Source: Lycocorax pyrrhopterus obiensis
Taxonomy: Eukaryota; Chordata; Aves; Passeriformes; Paradisaeidae
Assembly (NCBI GenBank): GCA_014706295.1
Contig: JACSVZ010000006.1
Span: 31,223,629 to 31,287,628, forward strand
Length of the DNA: 64,000 nt
Direction: 5' to 3'
Part shown: piece by piece, positions 1 to 11,182 of the stretch
Layout: each line of letters opens with the position of its first letter
Position numbering within the stretch: position 1 is the first letter of the stretch
Program-made: the position numbers and the translations under genes
The notes under the pieces: model-generated
Databases searched by the model: none
The model's input: the letters and a program-made list of their open reading frames with translations, nothing else
What the model was told of the DNA's origin: nothing

Positions 1-3000
1 CAGGTTCATTGTTATTCCATAAAATAGTAAGCAGAATACCTTTAAATTCCCATTCATCAAAATTATTATTATATTATTGTACCAGCTATATTGTAAAATC
101 TACAAAGAGGAGCCATCTTCAGCCTTCAGACCAAATATTTCCTGGGCAGTTTTGAGTCCCATGACTGCGATTGTCAAAAAGGATGTGAATAATGCAACAG
201 TTGTTTCACTTCTTAGTGCTTGTTTTTAATCAAGGGGACCTAATTTTAGTTCAGAATTTTCTTTCACAAATTAACTAGAGTTCCTTGTGAGCTGCTGCTA
301 AGCACATCACCATTGTCACCACCACTACTTTCTGGAAGCTCTTTGAGTCACTGTCTAAGAAAAAAAAAGACAACATGTTTTCATCCTATTCTAGTCTAAT
401 TAAAGATAACATGAAACACTTTCTTGCAGCAGTAACTTATTTCAGGAAATGAGGATGGGATAGTTCATTTACTATATTGTACTTTTCTGCTGAAGTGACA
501 ATGGGAAGAAAATGCTGTCTATTTGAACACATTTCACATCTAGAGGGAGAAGAGATGAAAAGTTCATTATGTTTACCAAATAAAATGGTAAAAGTGGCAT
601 ACTGCAACAGGAAAAGCCTGAAAACTGACAGCCCTGAACTATGCTGTCTGTTCTGCATTAGCTAAAACATGCAGCCGGTGGATGGGATCAGGGAAAAGGA
701 ACACAGACCACATAGGTGATATAAAGGGTAACAATTCCTCATGACAAGAAAACTAAGAGAACTAAGGAAGTTTTGTTGTTCATATCTGGGAATAGTGGAA
801 AGGGAAGTTTGGAACATTTAATGAGAATACTTGATGTACTTAAAGATGTGAGCTATTCCCTACGTATTCAAAATTCCCACTGACATTGATAGGAACTTGG
901 CATGAGAAGTGATACAAGTTAAGACATGAATTTACATGATTAGGGTAAACACAAGAGTGTGGGAAAGCTTTTGTTGTTCCTTGCAAGGCAAAGCAGCCAG
1001 TGAGTCACAGTTCCCATATTTACAGTGAGCCTCCTCCCTATCGTTAAAAATCAACTAACTCTGAAAGAAGTGTTTGGACACTTGCATTTCCCCTGTCTCA
1101 GACCACCACCAGTTTGTCTCAGTGAGGAAGGACACCACATCTATATCTGTTCCAATTATTTTGTAATATGTGGTGAAATGAGTGCAATATTCAGTGGATA
1201 ATATAACTTCTCATGACTCCTTTTTATTCTACACTATTTTGCACTATGTGAATACAAATTTAAAGTTATGGTCTCTAATATGTTATTTTAGTCAATGGAT
1301 AATCACTTTTATAAAATGTGTGGTTAGTAAAGTTTTAGCTGCATATATTATATCAGCTCTAAAAACCAGTGTAAAACACAGTATCTTTATTTCTTTCAGC
1401 TGTAACAATTTTGGATGATATAAAACATCGCATATTGGGATAAAGTATTCATACTTTTTTCCATCTAGATTCCTACCCCAAAAGTACTTGAGGGCTGTTA
1501 TTTTTGTTATATTCCTCCAAAAATCAAATGGAAGGTGTTCCGAACAGATCAAATGCAAATAATATATACGTCTATGTATATTATGTGATATTTAATTGCC
1601 TGCTGCATGGAATCAAAATAGTTTTTTTCCAAGGGGAGAATTCCTGTGCCTTCCATATTCATACTGTGCCATTTGCTACAAGAAGTATTCTAGAATCCAC
1701 AGACTATAGGAACAATAATTCCTTTGTAGTCCCTAGTCTTACTTTTAAACCCTTTGGCAATTAATTTTATATATTTTAAACCCTACATTCACTAATGTGA
1801 GGATAAACTTAACTATGTATTTGTGATTAGTTCCTTTTTTTTCTATTCCCTTACTGATGCAGAGACTTTGTTTTGTTTATGACTCTGTTGCTCAGTTAAA
1901 TTATTCCTGCAGTATGACTCTCTAGCTTTACAACTCCAGTTGACTTAGTCTCATCAGTAATTTTTCACACAGTTCACCTATTTGATCAGTCCAGTTGAAA
2001 ATATCTACCACTTAGGATTGGAGCCAACTTGCTAAGTTATCTACCAAATCTTTCCCAAAAGATTATGCTAATTTTTTTAAAACACAGAAAACTGGTGTGA
2101 AAGTGTTGTGATATAATTTATTAATTAGTGGCAATCTGCTAATTTATTAAATTTTCTTGAGGACAAACCAACCCTCCCCCCATTCTTCAAAGATAATTTT
2201 GTGCAGAGAGAGACTGAAGTTTTAAATGCAAAGAGGACATCTGAATAACAGTTACTGAATCATATTATGTATGTATCTAAGATAAGAATAAATTGCTTTT
2301 TTATGAACAAGGCAAAGGGCTAATAAAAAAAGTGTAAGCAAACACTTTCTGAAAGATTCTGGTTGTGGACTTGTTGGCTGGAGCTTGGTTTGATGCTACC
2401 ACAGGGTAGAACAGCTTGGAGTGATAATATTCTGCATGAACCTCTGTTGGATTCCCACAAGTTAGGTCGCAAAACACAGCAAAAACAGCTGGGCCAGCAG
2501 CATGTCACCTGTGAGAGCTAAAGCCTCTGAGCTGGCTGCTTCTACCAGGGACTTCGTGCTTTTTAGCTAGTGCTGAAAAAACCAATGAAGGCCAAAAATG
2601 GACTGGTAGCTATGCTCATTAATGTTCCTTGACACTTTCTGTTATAAAATGCTGATTTTAGTACTTTTCAATTTGCCAATTGGTAGACATTTGGGCTTAA
2701 ATATTCCTTAGTGTCTGCTCTGAGGTTGTTAAAATATGTGTTAGAATGCCTTTTTTGCCAAAACAATCCAGTAATTTCTCAGAATGAGGGAAAAGATATT
2801 TTGTTTCACTCTTGATAGAAAATCAAAAAGGAGGGGGGAGGGTGGAAGATGGTAAGGAAAGAAGTTATTTAAATAGTTAATATAATTTAAAGCTGCAGAC
2901 TGATATTTGGCAGCTGAGGATAACAATGTGGGATGAAAACTGAAATTTGGCTTTCATTGCCACTGTAAATTATAAGGCCTGGAAAAAAAATATTCAGGCT

Positions 3001-3748
3001 CAGCAAAGATTTCTTGTCTTAAGCAAAGAATATTAGTTAGGCAAGGAGTTGAGAGGTTCAACTTATGGCTATGTAACATTTTTCTTATATATGAAGCTCT
3101 GTGATACTTTAAAGAGGCACAGGAAGATAAAGTGAACAGGGTCTGCTGAGTTCAATAGTATTAATACCTACTTCAGCCATGAAGTGGCAAAGGAGGAGTG
3201 GCAGGGAATAGCTGCAGCGAGAAACAATGTCAAAGGGATTGGGCACAGGGAGACTGGGACTCTATCATGTAAAAAGAGGATAAAAGGTAGGATTTTTATT
3301 GGGGAATGTGTCAGGAATTTGAGGAATAAAGATTGTACTTGATGTGATGTAGAAAATGGGGCTTAGGTGAGAACCTAAATCTTTGCAAGATGATAACTTC
3401 AGCAAGTAAAGTCTTTGAAGAATTGCCAGGGCAACCTGTGACAACAAAAATATACTGTCTCATTGGAACTTAGAAAGGACCCCAGCATTCCTGAACTGCT
3501 CCATTAATCTATTAGCTGAAGTTATTGATGGTCTGTAAAATGATTCAATATTTCCATTCATAGATATCAGTATTCTTAATAAATGCATGTGGCACTTTTC
3601 TGGTGGCATATTGCAATTAGTTATGATAGAAACCCAAATTTGGTAATACTTGAGTAAAAGTTGCTTGAGCAATCTTAATTGTGTAATCCCTATGAGCATA
3701 CACTAAGAAAAAATATTATTACATAACAACATGCTGTTTTTCTTTCAG
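1..3748. other. Unique AT-rich non-coding DNA
   Basis: No gene or repeat is recognised here. Stop codons are frequent in all six frames, and the open frames (all under 90 codons) show no family motifs. Short A and T runs are scattered through it. It could be intergenic or intronic; the sequence does not decide which. Confidence 0.6.
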
Positions 3749-3835
3749 AAAGCATACCTCATGGGGGACCAAATAAGACTGTACAGTGCAGATGCTTGCT
3801 GTGGCCTGGATCCCCCCATTTACAGCAGAAATTGA
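3749..3835 (+). CDS. Possible small terminal exon (speculative)
   Basis: A pyrimidine-rich tract ending TTTTTCTTTCAG (AG at 3747-3748) is a good splice-acceptor match. From 3749 the frame KAYLMGDQIRL... stays open for 28 codons and ends at TGA 3833-3835. The composition is mixed and protein-like, including a Cys-Cys pair. No protein family is recognised and no polyadenylation signal follows closely. The acceptor match and a short open frame could easily occur by chance; transcript evidence would be needed to accept it. Confidence 0.13.
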   Translation, partial: KAYLMGDQIRLYSADACCGLDPPIYSRN

Positions 3836-5267
3836 AGGAAGAGTGGTTGAAGAAAAGATGGGAGGGGCGAGAGAGCGAATGGAAAGATTGGTTTAATTAG
3901 TTCAGTCAAGGCCACCATGGAGAACGGAGTAACCCTTTGCTAATTTTTGTAGGTGGCCACAAGCTATGTGTTCACCAGTTTCCCATTGCCTGACTTTAGA
4001 CTGTGGTCTGCTTTGCAGAAGTACTCTCGAACTCATCCAATGGCAGCTGAAGGTAATAGTGGAAGATATTTGAATATAGCAGGAGCTTTACAATGACAGT
4101 TTTTGTAAAAAAGTAGGCCTCACTTGTCTTAAAAAAGCACAGCTGAAACTTCAACCTCAAAGAAAACTCCCAGTCCTTCAGTTCTTTTCGTAGTTGTGCT
4201 GTGGCCAGAGAGGTTATTGGAGTAACTTAATTTATAACTGTGAAAAACTCAGAAGCCAATTTTGTAGCCTGTAGATTTTCTATACTCTGATTACCCAGAG
4301 AACATCAAGCAAAGTGACTAAGATATATCCACTTTTCTTCCTTTATCCTCCTAGAAGAGGAAATGTCTGAGGTATTTTATTTTAAATTTTTAAGAATGAA
4401 TGAATCTTAATGTATGGGGTTATTTTCTTTCGAGAAGAAAAATTTGAATAGCAGAAAGGGGGGAGCTAGAGTTTTTTTTGGGTTGTACACAGTCTTACAC
4501 AAAGCTTAGGACAAGTCTGCCCCAATTTAAAGAAGTTTCTGTTCTCTACAGAGAATGGACTCAATTCGAAGCAGCAATATTTCACATCTTGTCCATATCT
4601 TCACCTAGAGCTTTGTGGTCTATTTTATCAGTACAGTACGGTGGTGTGCATCAAGTCCTGATATTCCTTCTCTTCTTTCTTCTCTGGCTAGATTGCCATA
4701 GGTCCTGCCCAGTCATGTTTCTTTCACATCTAAAATTCAGCACTACAGAGGGAAGGAGATTTAGCTTGATGCTGAAAAGGAATCAGACTTAGCTTAACAG
4801 TCTACACTCCTGAAGAGATACACTGCAAGGGTGACATATATTTGAAAATCCCAAATGCTGCAGGCTTTGGGGCCGTATAAATGACAATAATACAGTTCAC
4901 TGGAACAGATAGGAGATGATTATTCCAGAACAGGGAAAATACTCAACTATGTAATCTTGGGTTATATTCTGCAGGACTTAAAAAAAATAGAAGAAATTGA
5001 GACAAAGTAAGAGATAAAAAGAAGATGGTGCTACAAGGAAAGTTTAGACAAATATGTAATTTGGAAAATATTCTACTCTTGGATTGGTTGGCTTTTATGT
5101 TGGTATAAATTTTCTTTGGTTATTGCCAACACAAGTGATATCAGAATCATGAGAATGAAAATCATTGAGAATTTTGGAGCAACTCAGTATAACATCCATC
5201 ATTTATTATGATAAAGTAAAGTTTTAAATGGGATAAATAAAAAAAAAACCCCTGACCAAGCATTTGC

Positions 5268-5294
5268 CAATTAATTAATTGAGTTAATTAATTG
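5268..5294. repeat. Perfect 11-bp inverted repeat
   Basis: The arms CAATTAATTAA (5268-5278) and TTAATTAATTG (5284-5294) are exact reverse complements around a 5-base loop. The arms are built from TAAT/ATTA units, which are homeodomain core sites, so this could be a binding cluster or simply AT-rich sequence. Confidence 0.7.
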
Positions 5295-5579
5295 TGAACC
5301 CTAGAAATGAAAGCAATTTTAAAATAGTTAAATTTAAATCTGTTACAAATAAATTAATGGATATGTCTACAAAAAGGTGAAATATATAAATTCCAGGATA
5401 AGAAATGCAGACATGAGGAACTTAAGATAGTGATGTAGACTATCAGCCTGGACAGAAAAAGGTTAATGGAAATGCAGAGAAAAAGAAAACAGAAGATTTA
5501 CTTAAGCTCTCTAGAGCAGGCAGTTTTGTCACATAGAAGAGTGAGGCTGTGAGAGCAATGCCATAACCTTGCATTAATG

Positions 5580-5626
5580 TGATAGCTTTAAATCTGATAG
5601 CCTTAAAGAATGTGATAGCCTTAAAG
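5580..5626. repeat. Three-copy short tandem repeat
   Basis: The 14-mer TGATAGCCTTAAAG occurs exactly at 5595-5608 and 5613-5626. A degenerate copy, TGATAGCTTTAAA, lies at 5580-5592. Spacing is 15-18 bases. It looks like a small local duplication. Confidence 0.7.
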
Positions 5627-5739
5627 ATGTAAGCAGGAAATGCATATGAATTGTCATGCTAATCTTTTAAAAAGATAGAAAATATTACATGTATTGGAGG
5701 GGAAAGGGTAAAAAAATGAATGGGGTCCACTATAGAATC

Positions 5740-7130
5740 ACCAGCTCATGTTTGCATATAGAAAGACATCTGGAAATACTATCAGAAACTCTGTTGCTAG
5801 AGGAATTTGAACTTCCCAGATACATAGTGCAGAACAAATGCTAAAATGAAATTAAGGTTTGTATTGTCTTGGACCCAGTAACCAACAAATTTATATACCA
5901 GAAAGAAACATATTTTGTTATTGCAGAATTTGGTAACTAACAAGCACGTTGCATAAAAACATAGCTGTAGAAAATAACCTTGGGAGGAAAAATCATTAGA
6001 TAATTCACTTTAAATTAAATACAAGGAAAACCACAAGCTAGTGTTTAAAGCTTCTGATTCAAAGTGAAGACTTCAATAAAATAATCTTCTCTTAAGTCAA
6101 GCTAAGCAGAATGGGAAACTGTGTTTTTTGTTCACAGTTCACTATAGAAGGAACCTGAATACTTAAAAATGTCAATCAACAAAAACCCCCAAATGACAAA
6201 GTAGTAGAAACCATAAGGAACAAAGTAAAATAAAGATGAATGAATGTATAAATAAGTAAAAAAATGACTGGGAATAATCAAAGAAGAATGGAAAGTCTAA
6301 AGAAATTGAAAATGGAGCTGATTAGAAAATTATCATTTAAAGCTTAGTACTTTTAGGAAGAATTTTCTAAAGTCAAAGAGAGGTAGTTTTTGTGGTTTTT
6401 TTTTTTTTTTAAATTTAACATAATTATACCTCTACAAATAAAGGATAATTCACATAAAGTGAAAAGGGTGTCTAGGGACGAGGGGACAAGGATCAAGAAA
6501 GCTGAAGTTCAATTTTCAGTGAAGGTACAGGGGTGACATGGGACAAAAATGACCATTTGATATGGAGAAAAACACACTTACTACTTCATGGATAAAAACC
6601 GAAAGGGATTGCTGCTGTCCCAGAATCACAAGAATACTGGTACAGTGTTGCAGCCCCTCTAGCAGAGGAGCAAAATCCATCAAGTTCCAAATAGAGAAAA
6701 AATATGAAATGTTGTGCATATTTAAGACACTAAAATAGGGTTATTCTTACAACTGTGGCTCTGTCTGGGCTGTGTTTTACGACAGGAAATAATAAAGGCA
6801 CAGAGGTACAGGGAAAATGTTATAAAATGCAGCCTCAGTTTGACAAAGACAAATTGTGCCAGACTAATCTGATAGCCTTCATTGGGGAGATAATTGCTTT
6901 TCTAGACAAGGGAGATAGTTCTCATCTAGATATAATCTACTCAGAACCTGGGAAAACATTTGATGCTTAACAGGAAATTATTAGTTAAACTAGAGAAAAT
7001 TATTATTAGGATAGGAACTGAGAAGTGGGTAAATAGGAAGCTGACAGATCACTGACAACAGTGTAGCATAGAGCAGCTACTGTGAAATGTGTGATCAGTA
7101 CTTAGACTGATATTAGTGTTTTCAGCTGTG
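5740..7130 (+). mobile_element. Ancient degenerate CR1-type LINE fragment
   Basis: Two parts of a CR1 second open reading frame can be read through many stops and frame changes. Around 5865-5910 the frame IVLDPVTNKF resembles the end of the endonuclease domain (pattern ILDLVLTNK in CR1). Around 6845-6965 the frame CQTNLIAFIGEIIAFLDKG followed by IIYSEPGKTFDA resembles the reverse-transcriptase region with the pattern TNLIAF...DFSKAFD. The roughly 1 kb between them fits the usual separation of these domains, so this is probably one decayed copy. The first catalytic Asp of the LDFSKAFD motif has been replaced. Both ends are approximate, and the 5' part is the weaker call. Confidence 0.55.
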
Positions 7131-10100
7131 ATCTCAGCTTAAAAACGAAAAAAATGCTGATGAATTCGTCTAAAGGCATGAGTCTGAGAAGCTTCACAAG
7201 TCCGAAAGAAGAAGTGGTCTCAGGCACAGGAGGGTTAGAAATAGCTTGTTGTATTTCCATAGGAATTTCAGAAAGAGATTCAGAAATTTAAACAATTATC
7301 TGTGCTGAAACCTACAGGGGTTTTGGTGTTGTATCTCTATTAATATGTACATTTTACACCAGTCATTCCCATTAACACTGAAAAAAATTGCACCTATAGA
7401 AACTAATTACATAGTAGCAGAAGTGCAATTCTGATTACATAAAATGCCATAAAATAGTTCAGTAGACACATTAGCAATTGCATTTCATTCCAATTCAGTT
7501 CAATTATGTGCTTTCTGCTTTTTGTACTGCTTTTACTGTAAGACATTTTCTGCCTTGTTTTGGGCTTTTTGTACTGTAAGAAATAGCTTCCCTTTCCCTT
7601 TTTCTTTTTTAATCTGTATTTGAATTGACACCAATTCTTAAACCAAGAAGGCAGGCCAGTAGCTGACTCAAAAGCAGAAAACAATGCATAACCTATAAGA
7701 AACATAATATGGTGCTAATAAGAAAATCAATAGCTAGTCAAACTGTTGGAATCTGATTTTATCACCATTTATTTGGCAGTATGGAAAGTCTCCCACTAGG
7801 ACTGAAGCAGGAGACTGCTGTTTCTTGAAACTGGAATGTAATTGCACCTGAAGAAACTTCACAGTTCCAGGACCCAGCTGACTAATTTCAACTGACCAGC
7901 TATTTATGCACGCCCTTTAATTTTACCCCAAATATAATTTTTAAATGTTTTCTATTTAATATTACTTGAGATGAGTTTAAATAATGGATCTGCTTGCATC
8001 TGATCACTTTATATGTTTTCTTGTTGCTAGCAATACTATTTTTTATACACATCTGTTGACTATCTGAAGATTTCATGGCAACAATACTGTCATTATAAAG
8101 TAATAATCCATAATAAGTCATTTTGGGAAATAATGTTATGATTCATGACTAATTTAAATGAAATCAAGCTTACTATTTAACTACATATCAAGTGCACATA
8201 AATATTTTATCTAAACAGGTGTTAAATTTATTTTGATCCGTCTCGTAATTCAGAACCCCTATGAATGACAATATTGTCCTTTTGTTTCCAAATTTTAAGA
8301 TTTTGTCTATCTAGCTTTCAAAGACTTTTAATATTTCTAATCCCTTAAAAATAGTTAGCAGTCATCTTCTTTTTTCTATAAACATATGAATGAAACTACT
8401 GGTCAGATTAAAATCAGAGGCTAGCTTGAAAGTGTTACAATGAAACCACATGCTACTCTAACAAGTGACATTTAGAATAAATCAACATAGATCACGAATT
8501 TGATCAGATGTTAAGTAGTGTGTATAAGCAACTGTAGCTGAAGCAACTCACCTGATACACATATATTGTTTTAATATAATGCAGCATCCATAGGAAATGC
8601 TGGAGCATTTCCATGATTTGTCAGTCACAGTTCAAGCAACTTTTTCAAATTAAGGGCTACTGGCTGAATGTTTTTGGGATGCTTAAACATTATGTACATA
8701 GATGTAGATAAAGATGCAGATATAGATACAAACAAGGATATCACAGGCTCCTTGCTGCAGAAAGAGAAATGATAACTGATCAGGTAATCTATGGACTCAA
8801 TTGTTTGCTCAGTATAGGGATCTAGTTCACATTACAAAAAAATTTCAAATATTTAAGAAAATTTCTTAAAAAAATAAACTAAAAATTGTTAAGTGGTTAA
8901 AAAAGCCATTGTATAAATCAGTTTTGCTCAATTCTGTGATAATTTTTTTTATATTCTTCTCTCTTAAATTAGAGAATACTTTTCTGCAGCAAAATGGCCC
9001 TTATCAAGCAATAAAATCTGAAAAACATTCCTTTGATATGGAAGATAAGACACATGTTTATAGATTCATGGAGTTGTGATGTAACTGACTGTCATAAACA
9101 GGTCACTCATTTATATACACTGTAGTGGTGACTTCCAAAGCACCCCAGTAAAGCTAGATGCCCAGTTAATTTTAATGAGTATTAGGCTTCCAGATCCCTT
9201 AGGCAGCTTTCAAAATGTCAGCCTATAATTACAAACAGCTTGGATGAAAGCCCATTGAATTTAATGGAAAGTCTCCCATTGATTTCAATGAGCTTTTGGA
9301 TCATTGACTTTACTCTTTGCACAAATATTTCTAAAGGCTTTAGATAGTAAATACCACATACTTTAGAAACACTGCAGTTCATATAACATCTTCACTTTTC
9401 AGTATAGTGAACTGCTTGCAAAGCAAAAAAAAAAAAAGACTATGAGAAGCTGTAAAACTGCAGAACTATTATAAAATTTGGTGGGAAATGTAATATTAAA
9501 AACAAAGAAAAACAATTCCACTTCTGAGCTGGGCAAATGAACCAAAACAGAAACTTTTGCAAGGAATGGCTGACTTTGAGGTATGTAAATGTTGGTAAGG
9601 AATGTTTTTTAAGGTTCTGTAATTTTAAGACTAGTTCCTTTCAACATTTTCTAAGTAATGAATATTTGCTTTGGTTTCTTCTGCTTGGAACTTTATTCTA
9701 ATTGTAGAAACATGGATTATTAAAAAGGAGTTTTTTGAAATTATTGAAGGAAAAATGATCAGAAAGTGTAAAGTTTAACTTAGCATGAGAGAGGAATAGT
9801 TTCCTTACATAGCACTCATCAAAAGTTTATCGGTCTCTATCACTAAGCTGTATTTTAACTGCTTACACATCTGCCTTTCCATACTTAGATATTCGGGAGT
9901 CATTTTGCTACAGACACACTAAAAGCCTTAGGCATGAATTGTTGGCAAAGTCACAACCAATACAAACAAAGGTGATTATACTGTGGAGGTCCTTGTGAGA
10001 CAGCAACCCAAGCAGGTGGCTCAGCCCCAGGAACACGAAATGAGACCATGACACCTGGTTTATCACCATGCTATAATAAAATGTTGGTAGCCAAATGCAG

Positions 10101-10490
10101 AGTCCCAAACAGAGGGTTCATGTGCAGGAGCAGAGAGGATCTTACCTACTTTGGGGAAAGAAAAAGGAGTCAAAAAAAGCAGGACATAGGGTGAAAGCAC
10201 CACAAATGATAGTTAAATACAACTAATATAGAAATGAGCTATATGAGAAGAGTCATACATTTCATATAGTCACAGTGAAAAATCACTCATTTCGAAATTA
10301 GCTTGTATTAGGGAACATAGTACATAGTAGTAGCAGGGAGGTAAGGAGAGACGATCTTCTGTGTCTGTTCCCTTGACACTGGTAATTCTGAGAGCAGATA
10401 CGAATTTAAATAATGTCGCAGACAAATGTAAACACTGTTTCTAAGGCTCAGCCTTATAATTAGCATTGCCTTATAATTAGATCACGCAAA
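7131..10490. other. Unique AT-rich non-coding DNA
   Basis: No gene or dated repeat is recognised. A small GATA-like patch lies around 8695-8745 (repeated gatgtagata/gatgcagata units), and poly-A runs are common. Open frames are short and unlike known proteins. Confidence 0.55.
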
Positions 10491-10552
10491 CATGTACGCA
10501 CATGCACACTAACACACACACACACATGCACACATGCACATACACACAAACA
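10490..10552. repeat. CA-rich microsatellite with ATGCAC variants
   Basis: The stretch is mostly alternating CA with interspersed ATGCAC and ATACAC units. Alternating purine-pyrimidine sequence of this type can adopt Z-DNA under negative supercoiling. It is likely length-polymorphic. Confidence 0.8.
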
Positions 10553-10747
10553 GGTGAAACTGCATTAAAACAGAATTATTGCAATGACACAAGTTAAGCT
10601 GCCAAACCTCAGGGATTTAACCAGTGACTGTCGTTTAACATAGCTGTAAGAGACCGTGTAGCTATAGTTCTACCCTACACAAAATGAAATGCAGAAACTG
10701 AAACTCTGGACTAGAATCACATTGAGGAGAGATGATAGAAGTCACAC

Positions 10748-11077
10748 GAAAAGAAAAGAAAAAAAAAAGAGAAGAGGGGAGGGGAGGGGAGGGGAGGGGA
10801 GGGGAGGGGAGGGGAGGGGAGGGGAGGGGAGGGGAGGGGAGGGGAGGGAAGGGAAGGGAAGGGAAGGGAAGGGAAGGGAAGAGAAGAGAAGAGAAGAGAA
10901 GAGAAGAGAAGAGAAGAGAAGAGAAGAGAAGAGAAGAGAAGAGAAGAGAAGAGAAGAGAAGAGAAGAGAAGAGAAGAGAAGAGAAGAGAAGAGAAGAGAA
11001 GAGAAGAGAAGAGAAGAGAAGAGAAAAGAGAAGAGAAAAGAAAAAAGAAAAGAAAAGAAAAGAAAAGAAAAGAAAAG

Positions 11078-11108
<31 letters not shown>

Positions 11109-11182
11109 GAAAAGAAAAGAAAAGAAAAGAAAAGAAAAGAGAAAAGAGAAAAAAAGAAAAGAAAAAAAAAGAAAAGAAAAGG
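10748..11182 (+). repeat. Graded purine pentanucleotide tandem array
   Basis: About 430 bases of pure purine on the + strand. After a short A/G lead-in, the array runs (GGGGA)x14 at 10776-10845, (GGGAA)x7 at 10846-10880 and (GAGAA)x29 at 10881-11025. It then runs through AAAAG/GAGAA hybrids into an interrupted GAAAA array to about 11180. Long open frames on both strands here (up to 190 codons) only reflect the absence of stop codons in the repeat. The G-rich block can form G-quadruplexes, and the mirror-symmetric purine tract can form triplex H-DNA. Confidence 0.97.

Larger units (their letters stand above)
3836..5739. other. Unique AT-rich non-coding DNA
   Basis: No gene is recognised. The stretch contains an 11-bp inverted repeat near 5.28 kb and a short three-copy repeat near 5.6 kb, listed separately. 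A perfect-looking translation-start context (GCCACCATGG, ATG at 3916-3918) is followed by a stop after eight codons and is not taken as a gene. Confidence 0.55.

Noticed and set aside
3910..3942. Ideal start context GCCACCATGG
   Set aside because: The frame stops after eight codons and no downstream exon is indicated.
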